A DNA stretch of 64,000 nucleotides, taken from the NCBI GenBank assembly GCA_033032175.1, contig CM065311.1, positions 5,883,190 through 5,947,189 of the forward strand, read 5' to 3'. This stretch comes from Saturnia japonica. Lineage: Eukaryota > Arthropoda > Insecta > Lepidoptera > Saturniidae. A model generated the notes under the pieces. It was not told where the DNA came from. It saw only the letters and a program-made list of their open reading frames with translations, and did no database searches. Positions 22,901 through 32,905 of the stretch are shown here, in pieces (the first letter of the stretch is position 1; the number at the start of each line of letters is the position of its first letter). The position numbers were made by a program, and so were the translations under genes.

Positions 22901-25900
22901 ATACAAAACCGGTGATATCAAAATAAATGATAAAAAAATATTTACAACGTTACTTCGATTTTTCATTTTTTGTTAGCTTAAAAATATTATAATAAAAAAA
23001 AATATATTTAAAAAATTTAAACTTTTATGACGTGATCTTATTATGTAAGTATACAAAAAGCATCGAACAGAAATTTTTTTTAGACATTTATTTAAACACT
23101 TTTTGTTGTATTCATTAAGTCCTATAGGTCCGGTAAAATTTGTCCGGTAATTTTTTGAAGTATTCAGAATACACTTTAAAAAATAAATAATATTTAATAA
23201 TAATAATAGTACATTATGGTACAAGTGTGTAATGTTGGTGATTACCGCTGAGGCGCCATTGAGACCCGAGCCGTAAGGTGAGGGTCTTAAGAGAGCCGAG
23301 GACGGTAATCACCAATACACACGCATCATACGACGTTTTTCAACACACTTGTGAAAAAATAAAAAATATAAAAAATCATTTTTTTTCGCTATGGCGGGAA
23401 AAATTAATCAGTTTGCGCGCGCATCTAACAATGGCGATCGCCCATAGACTAAAGGAATGAGGTTTCTTTTTTTTTGGCTTTCCGCAGATAGCGTTTTAGC
23501 CACGTATAAAATGGGGAATTTAAAGTTTTCTTTATTACAGAGAAAACAAAAGTTATATTTGAGTGAAAGTTTTATTTATTAAACACGTACAAGTTGAAAT
23601 TATCTATTTAAATACGAAGTTATATGAAATGAGCAAGCAATAGGTACATTAATTCATTTGTTCTATTGATCATTATCTTTTTTGTATCGAAACTTTTTTA
23701 AGAACAAAGCAACTCGACCAATAAAAAAAACTCTATAACTCACTTGTGAATAATAGCAATGAAAAAGTCACAGTTTGATTACAGGTGTCATTATGTGCCT
23801 AATTGCGGTGATATTAGAGCCACTTTATGATCAAGTGTGTTGAAAAAATAATTATGTGAAGTATGCGCTTTAGACGCTGCATCCGTATCTCGAAACTGAC
23901 ACGCGAAGTTAAATTAAAATGATATTTATTGGATGTAGCGTTTCGGTGTATACTTGCAAAAAACTAAACACCTTTTTTCCCCAACTTTAATTGTTTTAAC
24001 TTTTGCAATTTTTTATGTGCTGAATAACGGTTTTAATACATCTTTCTAGACATCATTCCGTATCGAATGAGCTATCGCACGTATTTTTACAAGCTTTATC
24101 TCTATTTTTCACAATTTTCAACAAGCGAACTAAACTATAGCCTATCAATCATGGAATGGCATAATTCCCGTGTACAAAGCTTCTTGAAAATTGATTAAAA
24201 AATTAAAAAAAAAATTTTTTGTGCAATTATATTTTATACCATTTCAAAATATTACTGCCAGTTTTTATATTATATCAATAATGGAATGACGAATACTTTC
24301 GCATGCACTAAAGTTCTTCTAAATCGGTTGTGAATACAAATTTATTGAATTCTTATAGGCTATTAAGTGACCAATGACATGAGCTTCCCGTGTACAAAAT
24401 TTCCATGATAATCGGTCAAACTGTTTTTTATTTAAATCCGAACATACAAACAAATAGACAGGCAAACAAAAAAAAAAAATAATGCCTTAAGTGATCAGTT
24501 TCCTTCATATTCATATAGTATGTCTATCGGTAAACTAGAAAAAAATATTAAAAGTATTACATAACTAATATAAAGAACTATAGTCATACAAGTTCGTATG
24601 TTTCTGACAGACGTTGGCGGGGACGAGGTACATTAGACGACAACGGGGGCGAGTAATGTAGCGGGGAAGGGAAGCGCGTACAATTGCGTAACTTAGGTGC
24701 GCAAGTCATAGTACACTAAAGTAAACAGTATTTCGTCTTCATACAAACGGCCGAAACAAAATCTAGGTAAACTTCAATACACAATACTCGCGATTACGCA
24801 ATTTATAATTAATGACGAAATATTACATTACATACTTCCTAAAATTTAAAATTGTTTTTGGTTAATTAAACTTTAAGCAAAAAATTATATTCTTATTTAA
24901 AAAAAAAAATGTTCATTCGCTTTTACTACCTCACAATCACTTTTGAAACTAAAAAATTAAACCCAAGTAGAAATAATTTAAATTAAAACTTCATAAAATT
25001 TCTAGTAGATTATATATATTTTGTGAAAAGATAATAATGACATTTTATTATAGAATTATCAAATACGTAAGTAGGTAACCTAAGAAATACAGTGAGAGGG
25101 CAGTCTTACTGCGTCTTTATCTACCGAGCGGCTTTAGTTCATTATTTTAAGAACACTGCCGAGACAACATACTGTTTACTTTTGTGTACTGTGTAGTGTA
25201 GAGTCGTGTTATATCGACCCTGCCAACGTCTAAAACATAGGACGGTCGAGCACGAACTTGTACGACTATACACTTTAAATAACATTTTCAAGTTTAGTTA
25301 TGCTTCTTTGCGAGGCCCCCTCAGGGGCGAGGCCGTCGGCTATGGCCGACGTCGCCGACGCCTAGCGCCGCCACTGGTCGTTAATTTCTAAGGTAAGTAG
25401 GTAGCGCTTGTACATTTCAGTTCAATTTCTCATACCTCTGTAGCATCTTCGATAGTGTTACACCCATGAGCTACATTTCTCAATTTATTTTCTCCATATA
25501 AACGTCGTAAAGTACCAGGCGCAGCTTCCGCTGGCTCCGTAGCACCGAGGCACTTACGCCATTTTTTCACAGCATCTTCAGCGACTAATTCTAATCCAAT
25601 TACTTCACCGGCTGTCACATAATCAATGATAATTCTGTAAATTGAATTTGTGATTGAATATATAGATTCACAGTGAGCATTGGTGTAGCTAACGAATTTT
25701 CCGGGAGGAGGGCAGCCAGCTGATCTAAGCTGAAGACTAATTTTTTTTTTAGCAGTAGGTAATGGTAAAAACTGCTAAACTGCCTCGTTAGCCTAGTGGT
25801 CGTAAGCACGACTGCTATGAGCGAGGTCCTGGGTTCGAATCCCAGGTCGAGCAAAGTGTTATTGGGTTTTTCCTATGAAATTCTCAGTAACAGCTCGGAG

Positions 25901-28900
25901 TTTGGTTTCGTGCCCGATTAATGGCAATAGGCTCACCCCCTATTACATGGGACCTAAAAACATACTCGGCGAACTGTGGGTGTACATTAGTACACATCTG
26001 CCTAACCCTTTGGGGAATACAGGCGTGATGGTATGTATGTAACGGTAAAAACAGTACCTATATTCTTTCAATACTGTCGATTTTTCTAGGATGGGCAATG
26101 AGTTTTGAAAGGTGGGCGGTGCCCACCATGCTTCCCTTAATTACGCCCATGACTGTGACACATGTTCGAATTTGTAGTATAGATGACATTTGCTTTTTAT
26201 TTAAAATGAAAAATTTCTCGATAACTTTCCTACTAATATAGAACGTATAGGTAGGTATCTATGGCTTGAAAATTTTACTGTCTTCGACTGAATCGCATTT
26301 GTCATACAAGGTGCGCACTTAAGTGTGTTGCGTTCCGGAATATCCAAATAATCAACCAACCCGGTTACTATATTCACATGGTAATGAACTTATCACACTG
26401 GCTCTCTTTTTGTGTCGCCTTGCAGCTTTAGCCAACGCACATCCAGCTGCAGAGAGGCAAAACTAATGTTTATTTCTTTTTAATACGTGTTAACTTGGCA
26501 ATATGACTCTTAAACTAAACTTGCTTGCCCCGGGTTAAGACGCCTCTGGTTGCAACGCGTTACTCTTATGTCGCCAAACTAGAAAATCGCTAAGCGCTGT
26601 GTAACATTCGGAAGTTTGTTTCTTTTCGTTATAAAATATGTTTTAATCCTGAATAGTATCGAGAACTATAACATCTGTAACCACAAGTCAGTTTTCCTCA
26701 CAGAGTTTTCCCGTCGTCACATTATGCATTACTAATAGATTGCATGGCATCATGCATTACTATAGAACCTAAGTATGTGATAGGTACTCACTCACCTATG
26801 GTGCTTGAACCCATCGGTATCTAAATTCTAATATCTTTGACTTTTAGCACCATGATGGTGGACGGCAGTATACAGCGCTGGCCCTAGGCCCTTTGTCAAG
26901 GCAGAGCGAGATTGTCTGTCGGCGCCCTGTCAACGCTTTCATGTTAAATTTACTTATTTTTTTGATAAATAAATAAAAAAATAATAATATATAATCAACA
27001 CTACCATACAATAGAAATTAAAATAATTTTTTTTGTTTGAAATTGACAAAATGTTATTTGATTTTTTTCCCTTTTCCATCTGGCGTCTAGAGCAACTGCT
27101 CCTTTCGCTCTTCCCTAGAGCTGGCACTGGTGGTACTTATAAGTCGTAGCTAAGAAAATATTTCTCACATAAAATAATTGCGAGTTGCTGCGGCGAGGTT
27201 ATAAAAATAGTTTATGACCACCAAACTTGCAATATTATATGTATCTGGCGTTAGCCCGTCGCTGCCACGATCGTCTCTCGATGTTTCTTTTATGAATTGT
27301 TTTTTTTTTTTTTTTTTTTTTTTACGTGGAGAAACCCGTCATGGGTACACACCCGCCCGGGGGGACGAATGGTTATGTGAGACTCCTACTCACTAAAACT
27401 CCACGGTGTACCATCGGCCGCCATAGTGGGACGCGCGGGCACTGCGGTTGCAATCTGCCGCGACGCCCCGGCGGCCGGCCCCAGTCGGGCCCCGGCGCTA
27501 AAGAGAGACAGTCTGGTACAACCCCAACTGTCTCCCAGACGGCTGAACCAGTGAAATGGGAAGACGGGCCCCCCGACCCATCTCCCCTTGGTCCAGCAAG
27601 GGCAGAGGAAAGAGGCGGTTAAGCACTTCCACCTACTGCCCATCGTCTACGCAACCCCCCTACGGAGGTCTTGTCGCAGCAGGCGTTCTCCCCATCTTTT
27701 CGAGGGGCGGCCTACATTTGGCACCTCCCATGTGGTGCTCCGCCGGCCTTCCGGCATCTGCACACAAGGCACAGTGCAGCTTGACAGCCGCACACTGCAG
27801 CGCCTTGTGGCCAGGTTGCCCGCACCTGAAGCACAGCGCTCCCCTGTCAATTTCCGACGAGCAAAGAGGCCGAGTGTGGCCCACGTCTAGGCACCTAAAG
27901 CACCTCAACGGTCCCTCCTGCAATAAACGAAAGCGGGCCGCACTCCAATCCACAAGGAGGCGCCCTGCTTCCAGTAACGCCTTGGCGGCAACAGCCGGGA
28001 GCGATAGGTGGATTGCTCCACTGCCCCTCCCATAGGGGCGTATCTCGCCAGCCCTAATAAGGGCTGGTTCGCAGCCACCCTTGGCTGCTACCGCTGTGAC
28101 GACTTCTTCTGCAGACACTGTTTCGTCGAGGCCTACGACTCTGACGTTGGCCCTCTTGACCGGCATGGCCACAGTGGCCACCTCCACCAGCGCGTCTTGT
28201 AGCTTTTTGGCTAACCCGTCAGCCTGCTCCGGACCACGGGTGCCAGGAATCTCAATGATTCTAGAACCCGTGGCCGCAGGGCGAAGCGACAGGTTATTAA
28301 TGCCTAATTCGGCTATCGCTGCTCTGTCTACCCCCATGAGTGCCGTCTTGTATGTCACTCCCCTCTCCACCGCCTCAGGCCGGAGTGTGACAATCACTGC
28401 AGCCGATCGCGGCGTCGAGGGGAGCTTCTTCTTCTTCGGCTTGGCCCGATTCGCTCTCCGTTGAGAGGCAGGAACCGGTCCTGCACTTGTCGCTGGCGCT
28501 TTTGCGCGCTTCCTATTGCGGCGACGGGTCACGGTAGTCCACCCCTCCGTTCCGGGTACAGCAGAATCCGGAGGAGGGTCAGATGTCGAGCCTGGCGGAG
28601 GGACCCAATCCATCCCCAGAGGCGCTACCGACACCGTGCTCCCAGCAGTCGCAGGCGTAGGCACGCCAGATTTCGGACCCACACTCTTGGGCTTTGCGGG
28701 CTTGGAAGATGTGGGACCTCGAACAGCCCTCTTGTCTGAAGCCAAAGGGGGGCGCACCACTGGGGCGGGGAGGAGACGATCCTCCAGGGCCCCAATTTGG
28801 GCGGTCACGACCTCCCCCATCGTGACCCGGAGAGACCGCTCCATCCGCTCCATATTGACCCCCATGGCGTCCAGCAATATCCGCTGAAGCTGATCTTGTC

Positions 28901-31783
28901 CCTGACTAGGGCAGTTCGGCGGCACTAGTAGTGACGGTGGCACAGGAGGAACCTCTGCCCGGCTGCGCAACGAGGCGAGCTCCGCCTTGACGCTCTCCAC
29001 CTCCTGATGGAGCCTCCTCGTCTCACGCCGGAGAAGGAGGGTCTCCTCCGCCACCGTGCGTGCTAGAGCAGTGGCGGTCACCTCTTGAAGGATCCAGGCC
29101 GCCTCCTTCAGCTTTTTAACATAGGTACCCTTAAGGTTGCCAGAGGTTTTGGCAACCTTAAGGATCCCATCCACCTGCTCTTTGGCGAGGGCTCTCAAGC
29201 TCTCCGGGTCGAGCAACTCGATCCCATCGAGTACCCCCACATTTGCGACAGCAAACGCCTCTTCAGTGCAGGCCGGTGCGGAAGCAAGACAGTTTGCCCC
29301 GTCTGCCTCACCTACTGCCGCTGCACGTGGCACCCCAGCAGAGGAGCCCAGGATACGGGCTTTACCCCTCTGGGCCGTCGTCACCTTGCTGGGGGCCACC
29401 CCGTCCGCACTAGCCTTGTCGCCATGCGACCGCTTCCTATCAATGGCAGCCAGTGTCGATAAGCTGCCAGAGCTCCCTGCCCAATGCTGGACAGCGAACT
29501 CGTCCAGCGAGACCTGTCTCTCAAGCCGTACCGTAGGCTGTTCGGAGTCCAGTCTTAGTTTATCCAAGGTCGTCGTGTTACTGCCAGAATCGGTTGTCCG
29601 TGTTCTTGAAAAAGTCGCCGTGTTTTTAACGGTGTGCAAAATTTTGCCCCCCCCCAGAAGACGCGGGGCAGCCCGAGCTAAGCTCGGAGAGGGATTCTCC
29701 CTTTCGGGTACCCTCCTGGGGTAATTTACTTTTGAATTTTGCAGGGTCCATCATACTTGCTTATACGTCAGTTTGCGGTACGCCTGCCGGGACCGGTATA
29801 AAAGCTACCGGTCCCGCCAGCCGCTATCCGGAACTGGGCCCTTGGGGCTCAAATTGAACCCTCATCGGCCCCAGCCCGGTACTGGGTGCGCCGCGCACAT
29901 GCCACACCCAGGAGCTTTTAACGGCCTTCCAGCCAGCGCCCCTCCACGGTCCCCTCTGATAAGCAGAGGGGTACCAGGAGGAGCGCGTCAGATATTAGCC
30001 GCCGACCAAACTGGTCGACGTTGCCCGGGGTGCACCACGAGGAGGTTTCTGACATCGCACCCCTCTTTTATGAAATCTAACCTAACCTAACCCAGCCACA
30101 TTGTTTGATTGGTAATAATAGCGCATTAATTTACTCACTAAGATTTCGTGTCATTTACTACTTTTGCCATTATAAAATCTCAAAACTTAGGGTCTCAATA
30201 GGACTTAGCCAGGATTCTGTTCAAGGTGCTGTGGAAAGCAGTCAAGGGAAAACGAATATTATTGCCTTCTTTAGAAATATTTTATTTAAATTATTCGTTA
30301 ATAATAGCATTACTTATATTTTTCATAATCTGAGTGTTACACATAATGCTGGACTATGTACATTGTGTGCGAATCAAATCAGCCTGCACTTAGTTTACGC
30401 ACCCACCCGCACCGATAGGAAATCTGCCTCTTGCCCGAAAACGCCCGCGTAGCGCAGTAGATTGACGCTATGAAAAATACTAAGTACTTGTAATTTTGAC
30501 TTTGAAGTGCACTTGGAACTTTCCAGTAAAAGTTTATGGTGACATATTGACGATTTTCGATCATAACGCCCTGAGACTTGATCTTGGTGTGGGTATTGAT
30601 TTTCTTTTTATATACCTATTGTTAAATAGGTATTCATCGCTACCCTCATCAGAAATAGTCGAGTGCGGTATATTCATAATTGGATATTCATAACTTCCCT
30701 AATGCTCTGACTGTGTGGAAGGATAGATAAGGCATAGCACACACGGAGCAGCAACTTATTCTCGCTTGAATCGTCGAATAGTTCACAAAGCTTACTCACT
30801 CATTCGTAGTTCGTGAATTATATTCGTATTGCGTGCATTATATTTTTTATGCGTGATACGTAGTCAGGACACTGTTCATTGCTAACAATATAGGATGCAT
30901 TTATTTTTATATATAAGTATGCATGATAATCTTGCCGTAAGGCGAGTATATGTTCCTTGGTAATACTTACGGTAGCATGTTATTCCCAGCAATGCTTTTA
31001 TATAGTTCCATAGCAAAATCTTTACTAATTTTTCCATTCTTCATACGTACTATACGAAAACCTTTTTTCATCATAAATGTAATTATTTTACCATGCTCAC
31101 TTGGTGGTATTGGTTTAATTAGTGCAAAAGTGCTGTGGAAATAAGTATAAATTTCTGTACTTCACGTTTATTTTATAACGACCCTCAATTAATCAATAAC
31201 ATCTTTTATTCTTTCGAACTATGCGTCTGCCATATAATTTGTTAGGACAGTTTCTAAGAAATTTTAGGTAATTAAGTATTACAAGATAAGATCGATATGG
31301 GAATTATTTTCAATACTACCCACATTTTTTAATTAAAGTTGTCTGCTTAGGTGAGTTAAGCTAGCTATTGAATTCTACGACAATATTAGGTAGATACTTT
31401 TTCTTACATCTAGCTTGAATCAAATAGGTACTACCTAACTATATAAATTATTTATATGTATAACTATTGATATTATGTACTTACCTTTGAACATTATTAA
31501 ATAGGGTTCTTCGTGTAACCGGAGCGCAATCTTTTATATGCAACAGTTTAGAAAATATATTCACAATATTGCCTATTTGCAGCATCTTTAAGCTTAACGA
31601 CGGCAGCTGGGCCCGTCTTAGTAAATTTTTTCCCTTCTTTGTATTGATAATTTGTACAGAATTATCAAAAGGAAAGAAATTCAGAACTAATTCGACGATT
31701 GCATCAGCGTCTTCATCATACATATCACACAGAAATGTATACTTATCAAAATAATCGTAAACCTGTGGAACAGGAACTATCAT
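16979..31783 (-). CDS. NME7-like: NME7 paralogue, divergent copy (DM10 + two NDK domains)
   Basis: Minus-strand gene with coding exons 31783-31485, 31132-30971, 25634-25436, 20584-20339, 19363-19250 and 17122-16979. Together they give about 387 residues from the ATG at 31783. A splice acceptor CCACAG at 31763-31768 would instead leave the start on an unseen upstream exon, as in the other copy. DM10 domain: residues about 12-100 (KYTFLCDMYDE, NFFPFDNSVQI). First NDK domain: FALIKP with the conserved Lys, TAGEVIGLEL, RNVAHG with the active-site His near residue 210. Second NDK domain: CVIKPHAV, YEIYKGVLPEYE, HNAVHCTD with His near 365, and the family's end EVEYFFKLL. NME7 is an axonemal and centrosomal protein of the gamma-tubulin ring complex. 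Exon lengths match the canonical copy at 49683. Oddities: the exon 20339 donor is GTTCAT, and the sequence is clearly more diverged. Confidence 0.85.
17695..18150 (+). repeat. Possible solo LTR in the last NME7-like intron
   Basis: A GC-richer island starting TGTTACGACCTGTTACAACC, with a TATA-like GTATTTAAG near 17952 and AATAAA near 18098. Together these look like an LTR with promoter and polyadenylation signal. The end and any target duplication could not be fixed with certainty. Confidence 0.35.
18418..19105 (+). mobile_element. SINE-like element, family A, copy 2
   Basis: Starts GGTTCTGTAAGGGACC and ends with CGGTCACTTTGGCACCC, GTAGCTGAGTGCC, CCAAGCCCGGTGAA, a GGCTAATAGAATAG tail and a short A-run, matching copy 1 at 8731-9497. 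A LINE remnant (about 18600-18870, minus) lies inside it. It is placed in the last intron of the minus-strand NME7. Confidence 0.6.
18600..18870 (-). pseudogene. LINE C-terminal remnant
   Basis: The minus strand reads VRPCTEYCTHLWDRSAK, then LLDALERLQRRAIRIVID, then a short tail ending in GCCGGCATGACAG. The CxEYCxHLWD and ALERLQRRA phrases are the end of the RT-adjacent region of jockey/RTE-like LINEs. The same 3' tail words recur at 49100, 60880 and 62680. Confidence 0.5.
20005..20060 (+). repeat. Family A 3' end fragment
   Basis: CCAAGCCCGGAGAAGCTGTA and GGCTCCAGGGCCC match the 3' part of the SINE-like family A. Only the tail is present. Confidence 0.45.
20135..20260. repeat. Fragment of a dispersed repeat
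   Basis: ACTAGCTGTTCACGCGGCTCCGCTC resembles the common 'tagctg...cgcggcttcgctcg' head of moth dispersed repeats. It lies in an NME7-like intron. Confidence 0.35.
21150..22172 (+). mobile_element. Pao-like LTR plus gag start, remnant
   Basis: A GC-rich island inside the 4.85 kb NME7-like intron. It contains a TATA-type CATATAAAAGGC near 21290 and a leader ending TTTTGGTCCTTCGA near 21833 (the style of a Pao/BEL primer-binding site). An ATG at 21873 opens a reading frame of 100 codons that is very rich in Ser and Thr (MPTVRSPTSSRKDD start), like gag N-termini of insect Pao elements. The frame runs out into AT-rich sequence at about 22172, and no RT or integrase follows, so only the 5' end is present. 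Confidence 0.5.
22355..24145. mobile_element. 1.8 kb fold-back element with long inverted arms
   Basis: The left arm, about 22355-22690, matches the reverse complement of the right arm, about 23855-24145. Shared words include GATAGCTCATTCGATACGGA, AAAAATAGAGATAAAGCT, TTTCGAGATACGGATGC and the GTCTAAAGCG/CGCTTTAGAC pair. Between the arms is AT-rich sequence without an open transposase, plus a smaller hairpin at 23226-23335. This is a non-autonomous, fold-back type DNA element in the largest intron region of the minus-strand NME7. Confidence 0.65.
23226..23335. repeat. Hairpin inside the fold-back element
   Basis: GTGTGTAATGTTGGTGATTACCG on the left pairs with CGGTAATCACCAATACACAC on the right around a loop of about 55 bases. 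This makes a second, nested inverted repeat. Confidence 0.6.
24130..24482 (+). repeat. Dispersed repeat with 'cccgtgtacaaa' phrases
   Basis: Two imperfect units: TTCCCGTGTACAAAGCTTCTTG and TTCCCGTGTACAAAATTTCC with AATCGGTCAAACTG, followed by an A-rich end with ACAAACAAATAGACAG. This resembles widespread repeat tails in moths. Confidence 0.45.
25773..26040 (+). mobile_element. tRNA-derived SINE
   Basis: The head is tRNA-like, with an A box TTAGCCTAGTGG and a perfect B box GGTTCGAATCC at about 25833. It is followed by a non-tRNA body and a GTATGTATGTA tail. Flanking copies of AATGGTAAAAAC (25761-25772) and AACGGTAAAAAC (26041-26052) form a 12 bp target duplication with one mismatch. It lies just upstream (in minus-strand sense) of the 25436-25634 NME7 exon, in intron 3. 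Transcription by RNA polymerase III is expected for the family. Confidence 0.9.
26053..27286. other. NME7-like intron 3, unannotated part
   Basis: AT-rich, with no gene or repeat I can name. Confidence 0.4.
27297..30064 (-). mobile_element. ORF1-only LINE (R1-like family), copy 1
   Basis: Reads on the minus strand from 30064 to a poly(T) run at 27301-27323 (its poly(A) tail). The flanking duplication CTTTTATGAA lies at 27287-27296 and 30065-30074. It holds a 425 bp GC-rich leader, one intact 659-codon ORF1, and a tail of about 340 bp that includes GTAGGAGTCTCACATAACC and GGGCGGGTGTGTACCCATGA before the poly(A). No endonuclease or reverse transcriptase is present. The second copy, at 37200-45489, has the same layout, so the lack of ORF2 is a family trait. 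The ORF1 type and 3' end resemble R1-clade LINEs. Confidence 0.8.
27660..29639 (-). CDS. R1-like LINE ORF1 protein (gag-like, three zinc knuckles), intact
   Basis: A single open frame of 659 codons, likely a nucleic-acid-binding protein that coats the element's RNA. The N-terminal third is Ser/Thr/Ala-rich. Residues about 170-230 form a predicted coiled coil (EETLLLRRETRRLHQEVESV). A proline/lysine-rich middle (KPKKKKLP) follows. The C-terminal part carries three cysteine knuckles: CFRCLDVGHTRPLC (about 580-593), CFRCGQPGHKALQC (about 603-616) and CALC...HH...C (about 623 onward). This is the usual arrangement in R1/TRAS/SART-type ORF1. Strong codon and GC bias sets it apart from the AT-rich surroundings. 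It has no in-frame stop, unlike copy 2, so selection or recent insertion has kept it open. Long frames on the opposite strand are by-products of the high GC. Confidence 0.8.
   Translation of the reverse strand: MHTVKNTATFSRTRTTDSGSNTTTLDKLRLDSEQPTVRLERQVSLDEFAVQHWAGSSGSLSTLAAIDRKRSHGDKASADGVAPSKVTTAQRGKARILGSSAGVPRAAAVGEADGANCLASAPACTEEAFAVANVGVLDGIELLDPESLRALAKEQVDGILKVAKTSGNLKGTYVKKLKEAAWILQEVTATALARTVAEETLLLRRETRRLHQEVESVKAELASLRSRAEVPPVPPSLLVPPNCPSQGQDQLQRILLDAMGVNMERMERSLRVTMGEVVTAQIGALEDRLLPAPVVRPPLASDKRAVRGPTSSKPAKPKSVGPKSGVPTPATAGSTVSVAPLGMDWVPPPGSTSDPPPDSAVPGTEGWTTVTRRRNRKRAKAPATSAGPVPASQRRANRAKPKKKKLPSTPRSAAVIVTLRPEAVERGVTYKTALMGVDRAAIAELGINNLSLRPAATGSRIIEIPGTRGPEQADGLAKKLQDALVEVATVAMPVKRANVRVVGLDETVSAEEVVTAVAAKGGCEPALIRAGEIRPYGRGSGAIHLSLPAVAAKALLEAGRLLVDWSAARFRLLQEGPLRCFRCLDVGHTRPLCSSEIDRGALCFRCGQPGHKALQCAAVKLHCALCADAGRPAEHHMGGAKCRPPLEKMGRTPAATRPP
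30075..30970. other. NME7-like intron 3, 5' part
   Basis: Begins with three CCTAA units next to the LINE target duplication, then sequence without coding evidence up to the donor at 30970. Confidence 0.35.
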
Positions 31784-32454
31784 TTGAAAAAATATGCCAT
31801 TTTTATAATAAAATACAGTGTAGTACATCAAACCTAATTTGTCCAATAAACACTTTAATGTCCTTGTATTCAAAACAGATCTTGAAAAAAAAAATGTATA
31901 CAATTCACACTTGGTAGAAGTGCCCTGCCCACCCGACAACAGTAATTGGCCATCCTATAAAAATCGACAATACTGATGGCATATAAGGTTTTTAATCTTT
32001 ACATCTTGAGAAAAAAAAATCGTACACTTCATCTTCCTCGGAAATTTTTCGACTTGCTCAAAAATTAGATGACATCTAATTAGATTAACGAAATTAAAAA
32101 AACTTATAGTGGTTGATCAGCAGTAGCTGGCTGCCCAACTCCCTACCCCTCTCTAGGGAAATTCGCCAGTTACACCAATGGCCACACTGCTTGATAACTG
32201 TTTACCTATACACCGGCTTATATCGGGAATGCGACATGCCTAAGAGTTCCAGTATGGCGGGTGATATACCTGGGGGTCAGTCGGGTTCTACCACCCACAA
32301 TGATGTTATTTGACCTCAGTTAAAACTCGAAATTTAATATTAAGTAATCTCTTAAAAATATGTATAGATAATAATTCAGTATCTACTACCAACATGTTTT
32401 CCCTATGACATAAATCATCATACTAAACGTAGAAAATCGCAGACTGCTTTTACA
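31784..32454. other. 5' flank of the minus-strand NME7
   Basis: Expected promoter side of the minus-strand NME7. An unclassified, GC-richer piece (about 32110-32320, with TAGCTGGCTGCCCAACTCCC) is probably a repeat fragment. No gene was identified. Confidence 0.3.
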
Positions 32455-32730
32455 GCTTTACGTGGTTTGGGTTTCACCGGCTTCACTCAGCCGCGAAAGC
32501 GTAACAACAAGCTCAAGGGGGCTCAAGCCAAAGTGGCCGAATCACGACGTGACTAATTCCTTATTTGCAATTCAATCTAACTAACTATACATATTTACAT
32601 GATTCTTTCCCATGGGAATTAGAAAGAAACATGTATATAGCGTATATGTATTTAGTAATCTGTCAATTTCGGTCTAAACAAACTGGCCAAAAAAAGAAAA
32701 AGAGGCCCTTACAGAATCTATGTACCTGAG
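32455..32730 (-). mobile_element. SINE-like element, family A, copy 3 (decayed)
   Basis: Reverse-complement reading gives AGATTCTGTAAGGGCCTC, TTTTTTTGGCCAG, CGGCCACTTTGGC, CGCGGCTGAGTGAAGCCGG and GAAGCCGGTGAAACCC, in the same order as copies 1 and 2. It is shorter and more mutated, with no clear poly(A). Confidence 0.5.
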
Positions 32731-32740
32731 TAGTGAACTG

Positions 32741-32905
32741 CAGCTGAGCGGTCGCAGGTCGCAGCCAAATATAGACATACCGCATAACGTGCAGTGTACT
32801 AGCCGAGCAGTTCCGCTGCCGCGTAATGCGGTATATCCCAGTACAGTTTCATATAAAGAATATTTGGCTGCTCTGATGCAGTTTAGTTCCGCTCACTGCG
32901 GTCTT
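32741..32905. repeat. Imperfect palindrome (fold-back, about 165 bp)
   Basis: GCAGCCAAATAT near 32760 pairs with ATATTTGGCTGC near 32862. Inside them ATACCGCATAACG pairs with CGTAATGCGGTAT. The arms extend outwards with CTGAGCGGTCGCAG against CTGATGCAGTTTAG. It looks like a MITE or hairpin remnant. Confidence 0.5.

Noticed and set aside
25781..25852. A functional tRNA gene
   Set aside because: The tRNA-like part continues into a non-tRNA body with target duplications, so it is a SINE head.
27386..29724. Many long frames on the plus strand opposite ORF1 (for example 195, 159 and 125 codons)
   Set aside because: They are by-products of high GC in the ORF1 sequence; none has recognisable domains.
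30076..30094. CCTAA units next to LINE copy 1 suggesting insertion into telomeric repeats, as TRAS/SART elements do
   Set aside because: Only three units are present, they lie outside the CTTTTATGAA target duplication, and copy 2 landed in unrelated sequence.
32113..32313. 66-codon frame in a GC-richer piece
   Set aside because: No similarity recognised; likely repeat fragment.
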